From Pseudomonas lini (GTDB lineage Bacteria; Pseudomonadota; Gammaproteobacteria; Pseudomonadales; Pseudomonadaceae): a DNA stretch of 64,000 nt. Under the pieces are notes generated by a model, which had not been told where the DNA came from, searched no databases, and saw nothing but the letters and a program-made list of their open reading frames with translations. Positions 19,443-26,761 of the stretch are shown piece after piece; within the stretch, counting starts at the first letter, position 1, and each line of letters starts with the position of its first letter. The stretch lies in NCBI RefSeq assembly GCF_964063345.1, contig NZ_OZ061318.1, positions 2,728,001 to 2,792,000 on the forward strand, read 5' to 3'. The position numbers and the translations under genes were made by a program.

Positions 19443-21626
19443 ATGTCATCGACCACATTTCGGCAGTCTCTGCGTCGCCTCTGGGCGCTGGATAAATTCA
19501 GCTACAGCGTGCGGGTATTCATCGCCCTGACCGGCAGCATGGCGCTGTGTTGGTATCAGGATGAAATGGGGCTGCTGATCCCGTTGTTCCTGGGGATCAT
19601 CGCCAGCGCCCTGGCCGAAACCGACGACAGTTGGCAGGGTCGCCTCAACGCACTGGCCGTGACGCTGGTGTGTTTTATGGTCGCCGCCCTGTCCGTCGAA
19701 CTGCTCTTCCCCTACCCCGTCCTCTTTATCATCGCCTTTGCACTGGCCAGCTTCTGCCTGACCATGCTCGGCGCGCTGGGCGAACGTTATGGCGCGATTG
19801 CTTCGGCGACGCTGATTCTGTCGGTCTACACCATGATCGGCGTGGACCAGCGCGGTGGCGCGGTCACTGATTTCTGGCACGAACCGGTGCTGCTGGTGGC
19901 CGGTGCGGCTTGGTACGGCTTGCTCTCGGTGCTGTGGCAGGCGCTGTTTTCCAACCAGCCGGTGCAGCAAAGCCTGGCGCGGCTGTTCCGTGAACTGGGT
20001 TATTACCTGAAGCTGAAATCGTCGTTGTTCGAACCGATCCGGCAGCTGGACGTGGAAGCGCAGCGGCTGGAGCTGGCCCAGCAGAACGGTCGGGTGGTGG
20101 CGGCCCTGAACGCCGCCAAGGAAATCATTCTGCATCGGGTCGGCGACGGTCGACCGGGCGTAAAAGTCAGCCGTTATCTGAAGCTGTACTTCCTCGCCCA
20201 GGATATCCACGAGCGCGCCAGTTCCTCGCACTACCCCTACAATGCGCTGGCCGAAGCGTTCTTCCACAGCGACGTACTGTTCCGCTGTCAGCGCCTGCTG
20301 CGCCAGCAAGGCAAGGCTTGCCGCGCGCTGGCCGAATCGATCCAGATGCGCCAGCCGTTCATCTATGACGCAAGCTTCGCCGAGGCCCTGAACGACCTGC
20401 ACGCTTCCCTCGAACACCTGCGCATCCAGAGCAATCCGGCCTGGCGCGGTCTGCTGCGTTCGTTGCGAGCATTGGCTGCCAACCTCGGCACCCTCGACCG
20501 TTTGCTCAGCGACGCCAGTAACCCCGATGCGCTCGCAGACGCCACCGATAGCAGCTTGCTCGACCGTTCGCCACGCAGCCTCAAGGATGTCTGGATACGC
20601 TTGCGCACGCAGCTGACGCCGACGTCCTTGCTGTTCCGCCACGCCCTGCGCCTGCCCCTGGCATTGAGCATCGGCTACGGCATGGTGCATTTGATCCACC
20701 CATCGCAAGGTTACTGGATCATCCTCACCACGCTGTTTGTCTGCCAGCCGAACTACGGCGCCACCCGCCGCAAACTCGGGCAGCGAATCATTGGCACCGC
20801 CATTGGCCTGACCGTGGCCTGGGCGCTGTTCGATCTGTTCCCGAACCCGTTGATCCAGTCGAGCTTCGCCATTGTTGCCGGAGTGGTGTTCTTTACCAAC
20901 CGCACCACCCGCTACACCTTGGCGACTGCCGCGATCACGCTCATGGTGCTGTTCTGCTTCAACCAGGTGGGCGATGGTTATGGGCTGCTTCTGCCCCGAC
21001 TGTTCGATACCTTGCTCGGCAGCCTGATCGCCGGGCTGGCGGTATTCCTGTTCCTGCCGGACTGGCAGGGTCGACGCCTGAACAAAGTGCTGGCCAACAC
21101 CCTCACCTGCAACAGCATTTACCTGCGCCAGATCATGCACCAATACGCCGCCGGTAAAAGCGACGACCTGGCTTATCGCCTGGCCCGACGCAACGCGCAC
21201 AACGCCGATGCCGCGTTGTCGACGACGCTGGCCAACATGCTGATGGAGCCCGGGCACTTCCGTAAGGAAGCGGATGTCGGGTTCCGTTTCCTGGTGCTGT
21301 CGCACACCTTGCTCAGCTATTTATCGGGGCTGGGAGCACACCGCGAAACCCAACTACCGTCGGATGTGCGCGAGCATTTGATCGACGGCGCCGGTGTGAA
21401 CCTGGCCGCCAGCCTCGACGAAATCGCCAAAGGCCTCACAAGCAAGCAGCCGGTTGCGATTCAGAGTGATGAGGAAGAAGCCCTGGCCAATACGCTTGAG
21501 CAGATGCCGGATGAGATCGATGAAGGGCAGCGGTTGGTGCAGACGCAACTGGCGTTGATCTGCCGGCAGCTGGGGCCGTTGCGGACGTTGGCGGCGCATC
21601 TCATCAAGGACACTAGCGAAGCCTGA
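19443..21626 (+). CDS. yccS: YccS-type FUSC-family membrane protein
   Basis: Predicted inner-membrane transporter of the aromatic acid exporter (FUSC) superfamily. The 727-residue product has the family layout: six membrane segments in residues 20-160, a cytoplasmic region of about 250 residues, a second membrane block around residues 400-540 (LPLALSIGYGMVHLIHPSQGYWIILTTLFVCQPNYGATRRKLGQRIIGT), and a soluble tail. The NYGATRRK...RIIGT stretch is the FUSC signature. Substrate unknown. ATG at 19443. Confidence 0.85.
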   Translation: MSSTTFRQSLRRLWALDKFSYSVRVFIALTGSMALCWYQDEMGLLIPLFLGIIASALAETDDSWQGRLNALAVTLVCFMVAALSVELLFPYPVLFIIAFALASFCLTMLGALGERYGAIASATLILSVYTMIGVDQRGGAVTDFWHEPVLLVAGAAWYGLLSVLWQALFSNQPVQQSLARLFRELGYYLKLKSSLFEPIRQLDVEAQRLELAQQNGRVVAALNAAKEIILHRVGDGRPGVKVSRYLKLYFLAQDIHERASSSHYPYNALAEAFFHSDVLFRCQRLLRQQGKACRALAESIQMRQPFIYDASFAEALNDLHASLEHLRIQSNPAWRGLLRSLRALAANLGTLDRLLSDASNPDALADATDSSLLDRSPRSLKDVWIRLRTQLTPTSLLFRHALRLPLALSIGYGMVHLIHPSQGYWIILTTLFVCQPNYGATRRKLGQRIIGTAIGLTVAWALFDLFPNPLIQSSFAIVAGVVFFTNRTTRYTLATAAITLMVLFCFNQVGDGYGLLLPRLFDTLLGSLIAGLAVFLFLPDWQGRRLNKVLANTLTCNSIYLRQIMHQYAAGKSDDLAYRLARRNAHNADAALSTTLANMLMEPGHFRKEADVGFRFLVLSHTLLSYLSGLGAHRETQLPSDVREHLIDGAGVNLAASLDEIAKGLTSKQPVAIQSDEEEALANTLEQMPDEIDEGQRLVQTQLALICRQLGPLRTLAAHLIKDTSEA

Positions 21627-21649
21627 GATTTTGTAGTGACTCGCCTGAC

Positions 21650-21722
21650 GTCATCGCGGGCAAGCCACGCTCCCACAGGTTTGTGCAAGTCCTGTGGGAG
21701 CCGGGCTTGCCCGCGATGGCGC
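21650..21722. repeat. Compact REP pair
   Basis: CATCGCGGGCAAGCCACGCT and GGGAGCCGGGCTTGCCCGCGATG are separated by only about 25 bp, the shortest spacing together with 40500. Convergent yccS and the solute-binding gene end on each side. Confidence 0.88.
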
Positions 21723-21756
21723 CAGCAGCTTCAACACAAACACTGGATCAACCCCA

Positions 21757-22494
21757 TTACATCCCATGCTGCTTGAGCAACTCCTCATAACTCCCATCAG
21801 CCTTCATCGCCGCAATCTCACGGTCGAACCCGGCGACGATCTGTTCATGCTGCGGGTTCTTCAGGCTCACCAGAATATGCAGGCTGTTCTCGCTCAACGG
21901 CTTGGGCAAAAACTCCACGGCATTGCGCACCCTGGATGATTCCCGAGCCAGGTAATACCGGGCGACGAACTCGTCTTCCAGGGTCAGCTTGACCCGGTCG
22001 GCCGCGACCATGCGCACGGCCATGGCGAAGCTATGCACGGGGACTTTCTGCAGCGACACATCGTCGTCGAATGCTTGCGAATAGGCATAACCGCGTACCA
22101 CCGCTATCGGGTAGGTGTTCAGTTGTTGCAGATTGCTGAATTCGATCGGCGTGTCTTTGCGCTTGAGAAAGCGCACGCGGTTGAGCAGGTACTCGCCGGA
22201 AAACTGCCCCAGTTTCGTGCGCTCGTCGGTGTACCAAGCGTTGACCAGCACGTCGTAACGCCCCTCGCCTACCCCAAACAAGGCTCGCGCCCAGGGCACT
22301 TGTTCGAAATCACTGGCATAACCGGCTCGTGCCAGCGCGGTGCTGACGATGTCTGTGGCCAATCCGCCATTGGTCAACGTCGCGTCGGTAAAAGGTGGCC
22401 AGACATCGGCTACCAGACGCAGCTTTTCCGCTGCCGCGCCCTGTGTCAGCAACAGCAATCCAATCAAAGCAAACGCTCGATGCAATCGCGGCAT
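21757..22494 (-). CDS. Orphan periplasmic solute-binding protein (SBP_bac_3 family)
   Basis: Exported 245-residue protein with a signal peptide (ALIGLLLLTQGAAA, cleavage near residue 22) followed by KLRLVADVWPPFTDATLTNGGLATDIV, typical of the polar amino acid binding-protein fold (PF00497). AAGGA lies before the ATG. No permease or ATPase gene is adjacent, so it may serve a distant transporter or signal in the periplasm. A related orphan of the same class is at 55474-56289. The ligand is not predictable. Confidence 0.8.
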   Translation of the reverse strand: MPRLHRAFALIGLLLLTQGAAAEKLRLVADVWPPFTDATLTNGGLATDIVSTALARAGYASDFEQVPWARALFGVGEGRYDVLVNAWYTDERTKLGQFSGEYLLNRVRFLKRKDTPIEFSNLQQLNTYPIAVVRGYAYSQAFDDDVSLQKVPVHSFAMAVRMVAADRVKLTLEDEFVARYYLARESSRVRNAVEFLPKPLSENSLHILVSLKNPQHEQIVAGFDREIAAMKADGSYEELLKQHGM

Positions 22495-22753
22495 GCCAGA
22501 AAATCCTTAGCGGGCGGACTGCCCGACGTGTTTCTCAGCCAAAACTCCAAGGCCCCTCTACCGGCGAAACCCAGGTCCTCACATTAGCTTATCGACAACA
22601 TTGCACAGAGCTTCATCGCAGATTACACAAAGAAGACAATCTCGCGAGAAATGAATGATGGCATTTTGGCCTTTGTCACAGATTTCGCTGCCATCAAGAC
22701 ATTCCGCATCCGGACGCTTAGTATCGGAGCTACGTTGCTCAAGGAATCTGAAG

Positions 22754-23206
22754 ATGACAATCGATTGGGTCTGCAAACACCACAGCGATCTGGGGAAAGA
22801 GCAGCTGTATGCCATTTTGCAGCTGCGTGCCGAAGTATTCGTCGTCGAGCAGAAATGCCTTTATCAGGACATCGATGGCCAGGACCTGGAAGGTGATACC
22901 CGCCATTTGATGGGCTGGGACGGGGATCGACTGGTGGCCTATCTGCGCTTGCTCGACCCGGAACTACAGGGCGGCGACGTGGTGGTTGGCCGGGTGATCA
23001 TTGCTCCTGCTGCACGCGGCACCGGGCTTGGGCATGAGATGATGAGCCAGGCGTTGAAACAGGCGCAAAAGCACTGGCCTGAAGTGCCGATCTACCTCTC
23101 GGCCCAGGCGCATTTGCAGGGGTATTACGGGCGGTACGGGTTTGTGGTGGTGGGTGAGGAATATTTGGAGGATGACATTCCGCATATCGGGATGCGCCGA
23201 TCTTGA
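22754..23206 (+). CDS. elaA: GNAT acetyltransferase, ElaA-like
   Basis: Small cytoplasmic N-acetyltransferase of unknown acceptor. The 150-residue product has the ElaA features LYAILQLRAEVFVVEQKCLYQDIDGQD near the N-terminus and acetyl-CoA binding VGRVIIAPAARGTGLGHEMM (near residue 85), then YLSAQAHLQGYYGRYGFVVVGEEYLEDDIPHIGM, the usual end. ATG chosen after AAGGAATCTGAAG. The frame is open upstream without a ribosome site. Confidence 0.88.
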   Translation: MTIDWVCKHHSDLGKEQLYAILQLRAEVFVVEQKCLYQDIDGQDLEGDTRHLMGWDGDRLVAYLRLLDPELQGGDVVVGRVIIAPAARGTGLGHEMMSQALKQAQKHWPEVPIYLSAQAHLQGYYGRYGFVVVGEEYLEDDIPHIGMRRS

Positions 23207-23211
23207 GGGCC

Positions 23212-23308
23212 TCTTCGCGGGCAAGCCCGCTCCCACAAGGATCAGTGGTGTGGCTACCTTCTATGCCACACCGTTGAACCTTGTGGGAGCGAGCCTGCTC
23301 GCGATGAC
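23212..23308. repeat. REP pair after elaA
   Basis: CTTCGCGGGCAAGCCCGCTCCC and GGGAGCGAGCCTGCTCGCGATG. This is the last REP element before a gap of about 10 kb without any. Confidence 0.88.
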
Positions 23309-23331
23309 GTCAGCCCTGTCACCGCAGGCAT

Positions 23332-23628
23332 TCAGGGATATTCCAACACCGCTTTGATCTGCCGCAGATTGCGCTCGATCCACCCCCGATCAATCGCCCC
23401 CCACTCGCGAATCCGATAACGCCCCGCATGGTTGCGCGCGCCTTCTTCCTGCTCGAATTCACAAACGATATCCAGATCCGCCAATGCCGCGATGGTGTCT
23501 TGGGCGGTACGCCGGGGCATGCCAGTCACTTCGGTCAACGCCGGGACGCTGCTGGCCAGTCCACTGTCGATCAGGTACGCCACGTACAACCGGCGGTAAA
23601 AACTGCTTTTAGTCTTGCTCACGTCCAT
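23332..23628 (-). CDS. Small winged-helix DNA-binding protein
   Basis: A 98-residue basic protein with a predicted winged helix-turn-helix (SSVPALTEVTGMPRRTAQDTIAALADLDIVCEF, residues 27-60), resembling the HTH_43 family found next to housekeeping genes in many pseudomonads. No ligand or partner domain is present. It is divergent from the small gene at 23874, and the lux-box-like site at 23731 lies in the shared gap. Its targets are unknown. Confidence 0.75.
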   Translation of the reverse strand: MDVSKTKSSFYRRLYVAYLIDSGLASSVPALTEVTGMPRRTAQDTIAALADLDIVCEFEQEEGARNHAGRYRIREWGAIDRGWIERNLRQIKAVLEYP

Positions 23629-23730
23629 CCGCTATTCCCCGCCCCCTGATGACCCCAAAAGATCGCAGGCTTGAAGAACGATAACAAGCCATTAACCTCA
23701 ATCACAAGACCACCCCCGCAATCGCTGCAG

Positions 23731-23748
23731 ACTATCTGTTTTGATAGT
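23731..23748. promoter_or_regulatory. lux-box-like operator 1
   Basis: ACTATCTGTTTTGATAGT, a dyad with 6-bp arms and a 6-bp centre. Its first 17 bases recur exactly, in inverted orientation, at 25649-25665. A possible -10 element TAGATT lies 24 bp further at 23772-23777, a geometry expected for LuxR-type activation. It fits the CTATCT...GATAG type of site bound by LasR-like regulators. Downstream gene: the YodC-like gene at 23874. Confidence 0.7.
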
Positions 23749-23873
23749 GTACATTCAGCGAATTCTCGGACTAGATTCCAGTCAACTAATCTATGCGCTC
23801 TTCATTGTGCGCCACTGAAGCCTTTTTAAAGCACTGGCGAAGAGCTAAATGTCGTTTTTGGGAGAACAACAAT

Positions 23874-24095
23874 ATGACTGTATTTGAACCTGGCGCATGC
23901 GTTCGCCTGCGCTCGGGGGGAAGGAGGATGGTGGTAAAATCTCCATCATCCGATGTCCATTTGCTCACGACGTCCCTGGTACCGTGTGAATACCGTGCAA
24001 AACACCGAATTGTCCAAGGATTTTACGCAGCATGCGATCTGATCGCCACACCTGACAACCTCCCACTCAAGCGACCATATGAACAAATAGGTTGA
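23874..24095 (+). CDS. YodC-like small protein (DUF2158)
   Basis: A 73-residue protein beginning FEPGACVRLRSGGRRMVVKSP, the DUF2158 pattern (V-x-L-K/R-S-G-G-x-x-M-x-V). The family is uncharacterised and probably an all-beta SH3-like fold. GGGAG about 10 bp before the ATG supports the start. It lies downstream of lux-box-like site 1 and converges on luxI with only 8 bp between stops. I infer it belongs to the quorum-regulated unit; its role there is unknown. Confidence 0.75.
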   Translation: MTVFEPGACVRLRSGGRRMVVKSPSSDVHLLTTSLVPCEYRAKHRIVQGFYAACDLIATPDNLPLKRPYEQIG

Positions 24096-24103
24096 ACACC
24101 TTT

Positions 24104-24694
24104 TTATGGGTACTGAACGACACCATTCAACCCTAAAGCCTTACGAGTAAGGTCGCCAAGATCGATAGTCAATGCAACAGCCTTTTCGACCCCAATTTGC
24201 AGTGGTGTGCCTAGACGACCGATATCCAGCCCCGCCTTCAACAACATCCGTTCAATACCTACCGTCGTTACTGTCACATAAGTTTTTATACCATTACGGA
24301 TACCAAAAGAAATGACTTCCTTGATCGCCTCGAAGGTTAAATTTGAAAACTGCATTGTTGACTGTTGCCCTGCAGCGACAGCGAATCGACTGAGTTCCCA
24401 CACATCGCTGGCTTCAGGAGCCGTCGCGGCAAGAAGCTCAGGAAATGTATCCTTGAGCATGTAAGGACCGGTCGTAGGTAACAATCTCCAGCATCCTTGG
24501 ACATCATTCGGCTGAGCCTGGCTATTGATCAGCATGTAAAACGGATTAAGCGCATCGTATCCATCGATTTCCATACCGGCAATCAGAGTGACGTCCCAAC
24601 CTTTTTTATACTTGAATACTTGGGCACGCAACGTGTGCATGGCTTGAAGTTTTGAGCCATCGAACTCTGTACGCCGTGCGATTTCATACTGCAT
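24104..24694 (-). CDS. LasI-type acyl-homoserine lactone synthase
   Basis: Makes an N-acyl-homoserine lactone from SAM and acyl-ACP. The 196-residue product keeps the invariant residues of the family: R23, F27, W33, D44, D47, R70, F84, E100 and R103 (LRAQVFKYKKGWDV, MEIDGYDALNPFYML, GCWRLLPTTGPYMLKDTFPELL, WELSRFA). By memory it is closer to LasI than to other LuxI proteins, including LVTVTTVG-like YVTVTTVGIERML. A GAGGAG ribosome site lies 6 bp before the ATG. It follows luxR on the same strand after 127 bp; no rsaL lies between. An acyl length of C10-C12 with a 3-oxo group is inferred from the LasI resemblance only. Confidence 0.93.
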   Translation of the reverse strand: MQYEIARRTEFDGSKLQAMHTLRAQVFKYKKGWDVTLIAGMEIDGYDALNPFYMLINSQAQPNDVQGCWRLLPTTGPYMLKDTFPELLAATAPEASDVWELSRFAVAAGQQSTMQFSNLTFEAIKEVISFGIRNGIKTYVTVTTVGIERMLLKAGLDIGRLGTPLQIGVEKAVALTIDLGDLTRKALGLNGVVQYP

Positions 24695-24708
24695 GAACAG
24701 CTCCTCAA

Positions 24709-24728
24709 TTGACTGGCTAGCCAGACAA
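24709..24728. promoter_or_regulatory. Palindrome at the luxI ribosome site
   Basis: TTGACTGGCTAGCCAGACAA, symmetric except at one position pair, with a perfect 12-bp core CTGGCTAGCCAG. It ends 2 bp before the GAGGAG ribosome site of luxI. Its length suits a LuxR-family or repressor operator, but its sequence differs from the other lux-box-like sites. Confidence 0.45.
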
Positions 24729-24821
24729 AGCTATTCAACTTCAACTTGGTTTTCACCTATCCAATGCAGTAGTTCCTTGAGGAAAAATATTCTGCTACCG
24801 TAAAGGCAACCGACCTGCCTT

Positions 24822-25538
24822 TCATACAGTTATAAGTCCTAGCGCTATCGCTTTAACGGCAGCGGCACGCCGAGTATTAACTTTGAATTTTGACCTTATG
24901 TTCTTAATATGATAGTCAATATTCGCCTCAGAGCAATTGCAGATTTTCGAAATCTCCCATGTAGACTTCCCGATCGCACTCCACTTTAAAATTTCCATTT
25001 CACGCGGAGAAAGCATGATATCAGGCTCAGCTTTATGGCTCCGTATAAAACCAAGCGCCTTCTGAAACAACGAATCCTTTAAAAAACTGATCTCCATCAA
25101 TTTACTGTGAATAAATTTTTCGGCATCCGCATTCTCTGCATCGACTTGCAGGCTTAACATCCCAAACTCGGCAGCTGGGCCATGAAGCGGAAATGTCACA
25201 CCCGACGTCAAATTGAAAGACTTGGCTTCTTCCAGAAAGCACTTCTGCCGGGGTGTCACATACAAATCGTCGTGCCAGATGACATGCCTGACACTACTTC
25301 GCGCGTGTGCAACCACAGGATCTATATCAGTATATCCATGGGCGTCGTACTTATCACGCCAAATCGAGGAATAACTGGTCAGAATGATTGCTTCATGCAG
25401 CGGAGACTGAGCACTGTCGATAATGCCAAGAAGTGTTTGCTCAAAGCCCATAAAATGGGCTGTTTCGATAATCAGGCTATGCCAACTTTCAATATCCGTT
25501 GCTGATTCTAATTGCACTACTCTCTCGAGAAAATCCAT
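24822..25538 (-). CDS. LasR-type quorum-sensing regulator
   Basis: Autoinducer-dependent activator of 238 residues. The N-terminal autoinducer domain has Y56, W60, R61, Y64, D73, P74, W88, G113 and S129, the same positions as in LasR, except that LasR T75 is V75 here. The C-terminal GerE domain (from LSPREMEILKWSAIGKSTWEISKICNCSEANIDYHIKNIRSKF) is complete. Start at 25538 after GGAGAGG; the frame is open upstream without a ribosome site. Upstream lies lux-box-like site 2 shared with the methyltransferase gene. Base composition is AT-richer than the flanking core genes. Confidence 0.93.
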   Translation of the reverse strand: MDFLERVVQLESATDIESWHSLIIETAHFMGFEQTLLGIIDSAQSPLHEAIILTSYSSIWRDKYDAHGYTDIDPVVAHARSSVRHVIWHDDLYVTPRQKCFLEEAKSFNLTSGVTFPLHGPAAEFGMLSLQVDAENADAEKFIHSKLMEISFLKDSLFQKALGFIRSHKAEPDIMLSPREMEILKWSAIGKSTWEISKICNCSEANIDYHIKNIRSKFKVNTRRAAAVKAIALGLITV

Positions 25539-25648
25539 TTCCAACACCTCTCCCTTTGCGCCGCATACTACCACGCACGTTGCTACATTCTCAATCCACC
25601 AGCAAGCAGTAGATGCAAAAACTGTCAACCTTAAAGCGCCCGCACTAG

Positions 25649-25665
25649 CTATCAAAACAGATAGT
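25649..25665. promoter_or_regulatory. lux-box-like operator 2
   Basis: CTATCAAAACAGATAGT, the exact reverse complement of the first 17 bases of site 1. It lies between divergent luxR (start 25538) and the methyltransferase gene (start 25733). The 67-bp distance to the latter suits activation from this site; autoregulation of luxR is also possible. Confidence 0.7.
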
Positions 25666-25732
25666 GTTCAAGGACCACTTTGCTTGCTAAGTTCAATCAG
25701 TATTTTTTATCATCATCGAGACCCAGTGACCT

Positions 25733-26677
25733 ATGACCACTTCCACTCAGAGCGTCAGTGATTTTTACAGCCGGTTTTCGGCAAGTTATACGCAATACGC
25801 CAACGGCACTTCGACACTTGAAGAGATTATCGACCTCAAGGCCTGCAAGGCTGACCACCCTTTCTCCTGGAGCGACTTGCAAACTTGGCAAGCCCTGCAG
25901 GAGTCCATTGATGCGATCATTCTTGAAAAAGAAAAATCCGGAGAACCCCGGGCTCTTCAACTGCTGGACGTGGGTTGTGGCGATGGAATGTGGGCCATCA
26001 GAATCGCAAACTATTGCCTGCAACAAGATATCGCCATAGATATTGAATGCCTGGACTTGTCTATGGACATGCTGCTGCAAGCCGAAAATATGTTTTCAGC
26101 TTATATAGAAGCGCGCAAGGGTACTGCTGCACTCTCAGTGACTTACACACAGTGTGATTTGACAAAGGGACTGGCGAACTCGCTTCGACATACAACTTAT
26201 GATTTGACCCTGTGCCTTCACACTGTCTTGAATCATGTACCGAGTGAACACCTGGCATTCTGTATTTCAGAGCTTATCGAATACAGTTCCGGCTTTCTTT
26301 ACTTCTCGGTCAAGCCGCCCTTCAGTCGCCCGACGTTCTACGCCGCCCCAATGTCTGAGATCTTGCATTATGAAAGGCGCGACGAGCATCTCTATGCCCT
26401 GGACCGGAAGGGTCACTTCCATGTCGTTCGCTCTAACCTGATTTCACGCAAACAGCTGGATGAACTGTTGAGCGGGCATCCCGTGAGCTATGACTTCGTT
26501 GCACTGGATGTGCTGATATCGCGCTTCCTGCCGGACCCTAGATGGCTAGGTGATGAAAAGCACACCAGCTCTCTTCCGATGGATGATCTTCTCGCGCTGG
26601 AAGCAAGAACCGGCCTCAATCCGAAATACCTGGATTTTGCCAATCATATTCTCGCGGTGGTCAACACACGTCAGTAG
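25733..26677 (+). CDS. Class I SAM-dependent methyltransferase
   Basis: A 314-residue soluble protein with SAM motif I LQLLDVGCGDGMWAIRIANYC (near residue 77), an acidic post-I ECLDLSMDMLLQAENM (near 105), YTQCDLTKGL (motif II region) and a LCLHTVLNHVPSEHL motif like those of small-molecule methyltransferases. The substrate is unknown. About 75 N-terminal residues precede motif I, more than in minimal enzymes, which may shape substrate choice. It is divergent from luxR, has lux-box-like site 2 upstream, and converges on the radical SAM gene. No strong ribosome site is visible before the ATG. Confidence 0.85.
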   Translation: MTTSTQSVSDFYSRFSASYTQYANGTSTLEEIIDLKACKADHPFSWSDLQTWQALQESIDAIILEKEKSGEPRALQLLDVGCGDGMWAIRIANYCLQQDIAIDIECLDLSMDMLLQAENMFSAYIEARKGTAALSVTYTQCDLTKGLANSLRHTTYDLTLCLHTVLNHVPSEHLAFCISELIEYSSGFLYFSVKPPFSRPTFYAAPMSEILHYERRDEHLYALDRKGHFHVVRSNLISRKQLDELLSGHPVSYDFVALDVLISRFLPDPRWLGDEKHTSSLPMDDLLALEARTGLNPKYLDFANHILAVVNTRQ

Positions 26678-26705
26678 CAGGACGGTACAGATAACAAGCC
26701 AGCCG

Positions 26706-26731
26706 CCGCACTTCGTATCAAAGAAGTGCGG
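26706..26731. terminator. Bidirectional hairpin between convergent genes
   Basis: CCGCACTTC / GAAGTGCGG, a 9-bp perfect stem with an 8-base loop, placed between the ends of the methyltransferase and radical SAM genes. There is no T run, so termination strength is uncertain. Confidence 0.55.
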
Positions 26732-26761
26732 GGCGGTCATGGGTAGCCAGCCTTGAGCAGA

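Noticed and set aside
24802..24822. AAAGGCA-N7-TGCCTTT as a luxR terminator
   Set aside because: The stem is short and lacks a T run beyond three bases; read-through into luxI seems likely, so I did not list it.
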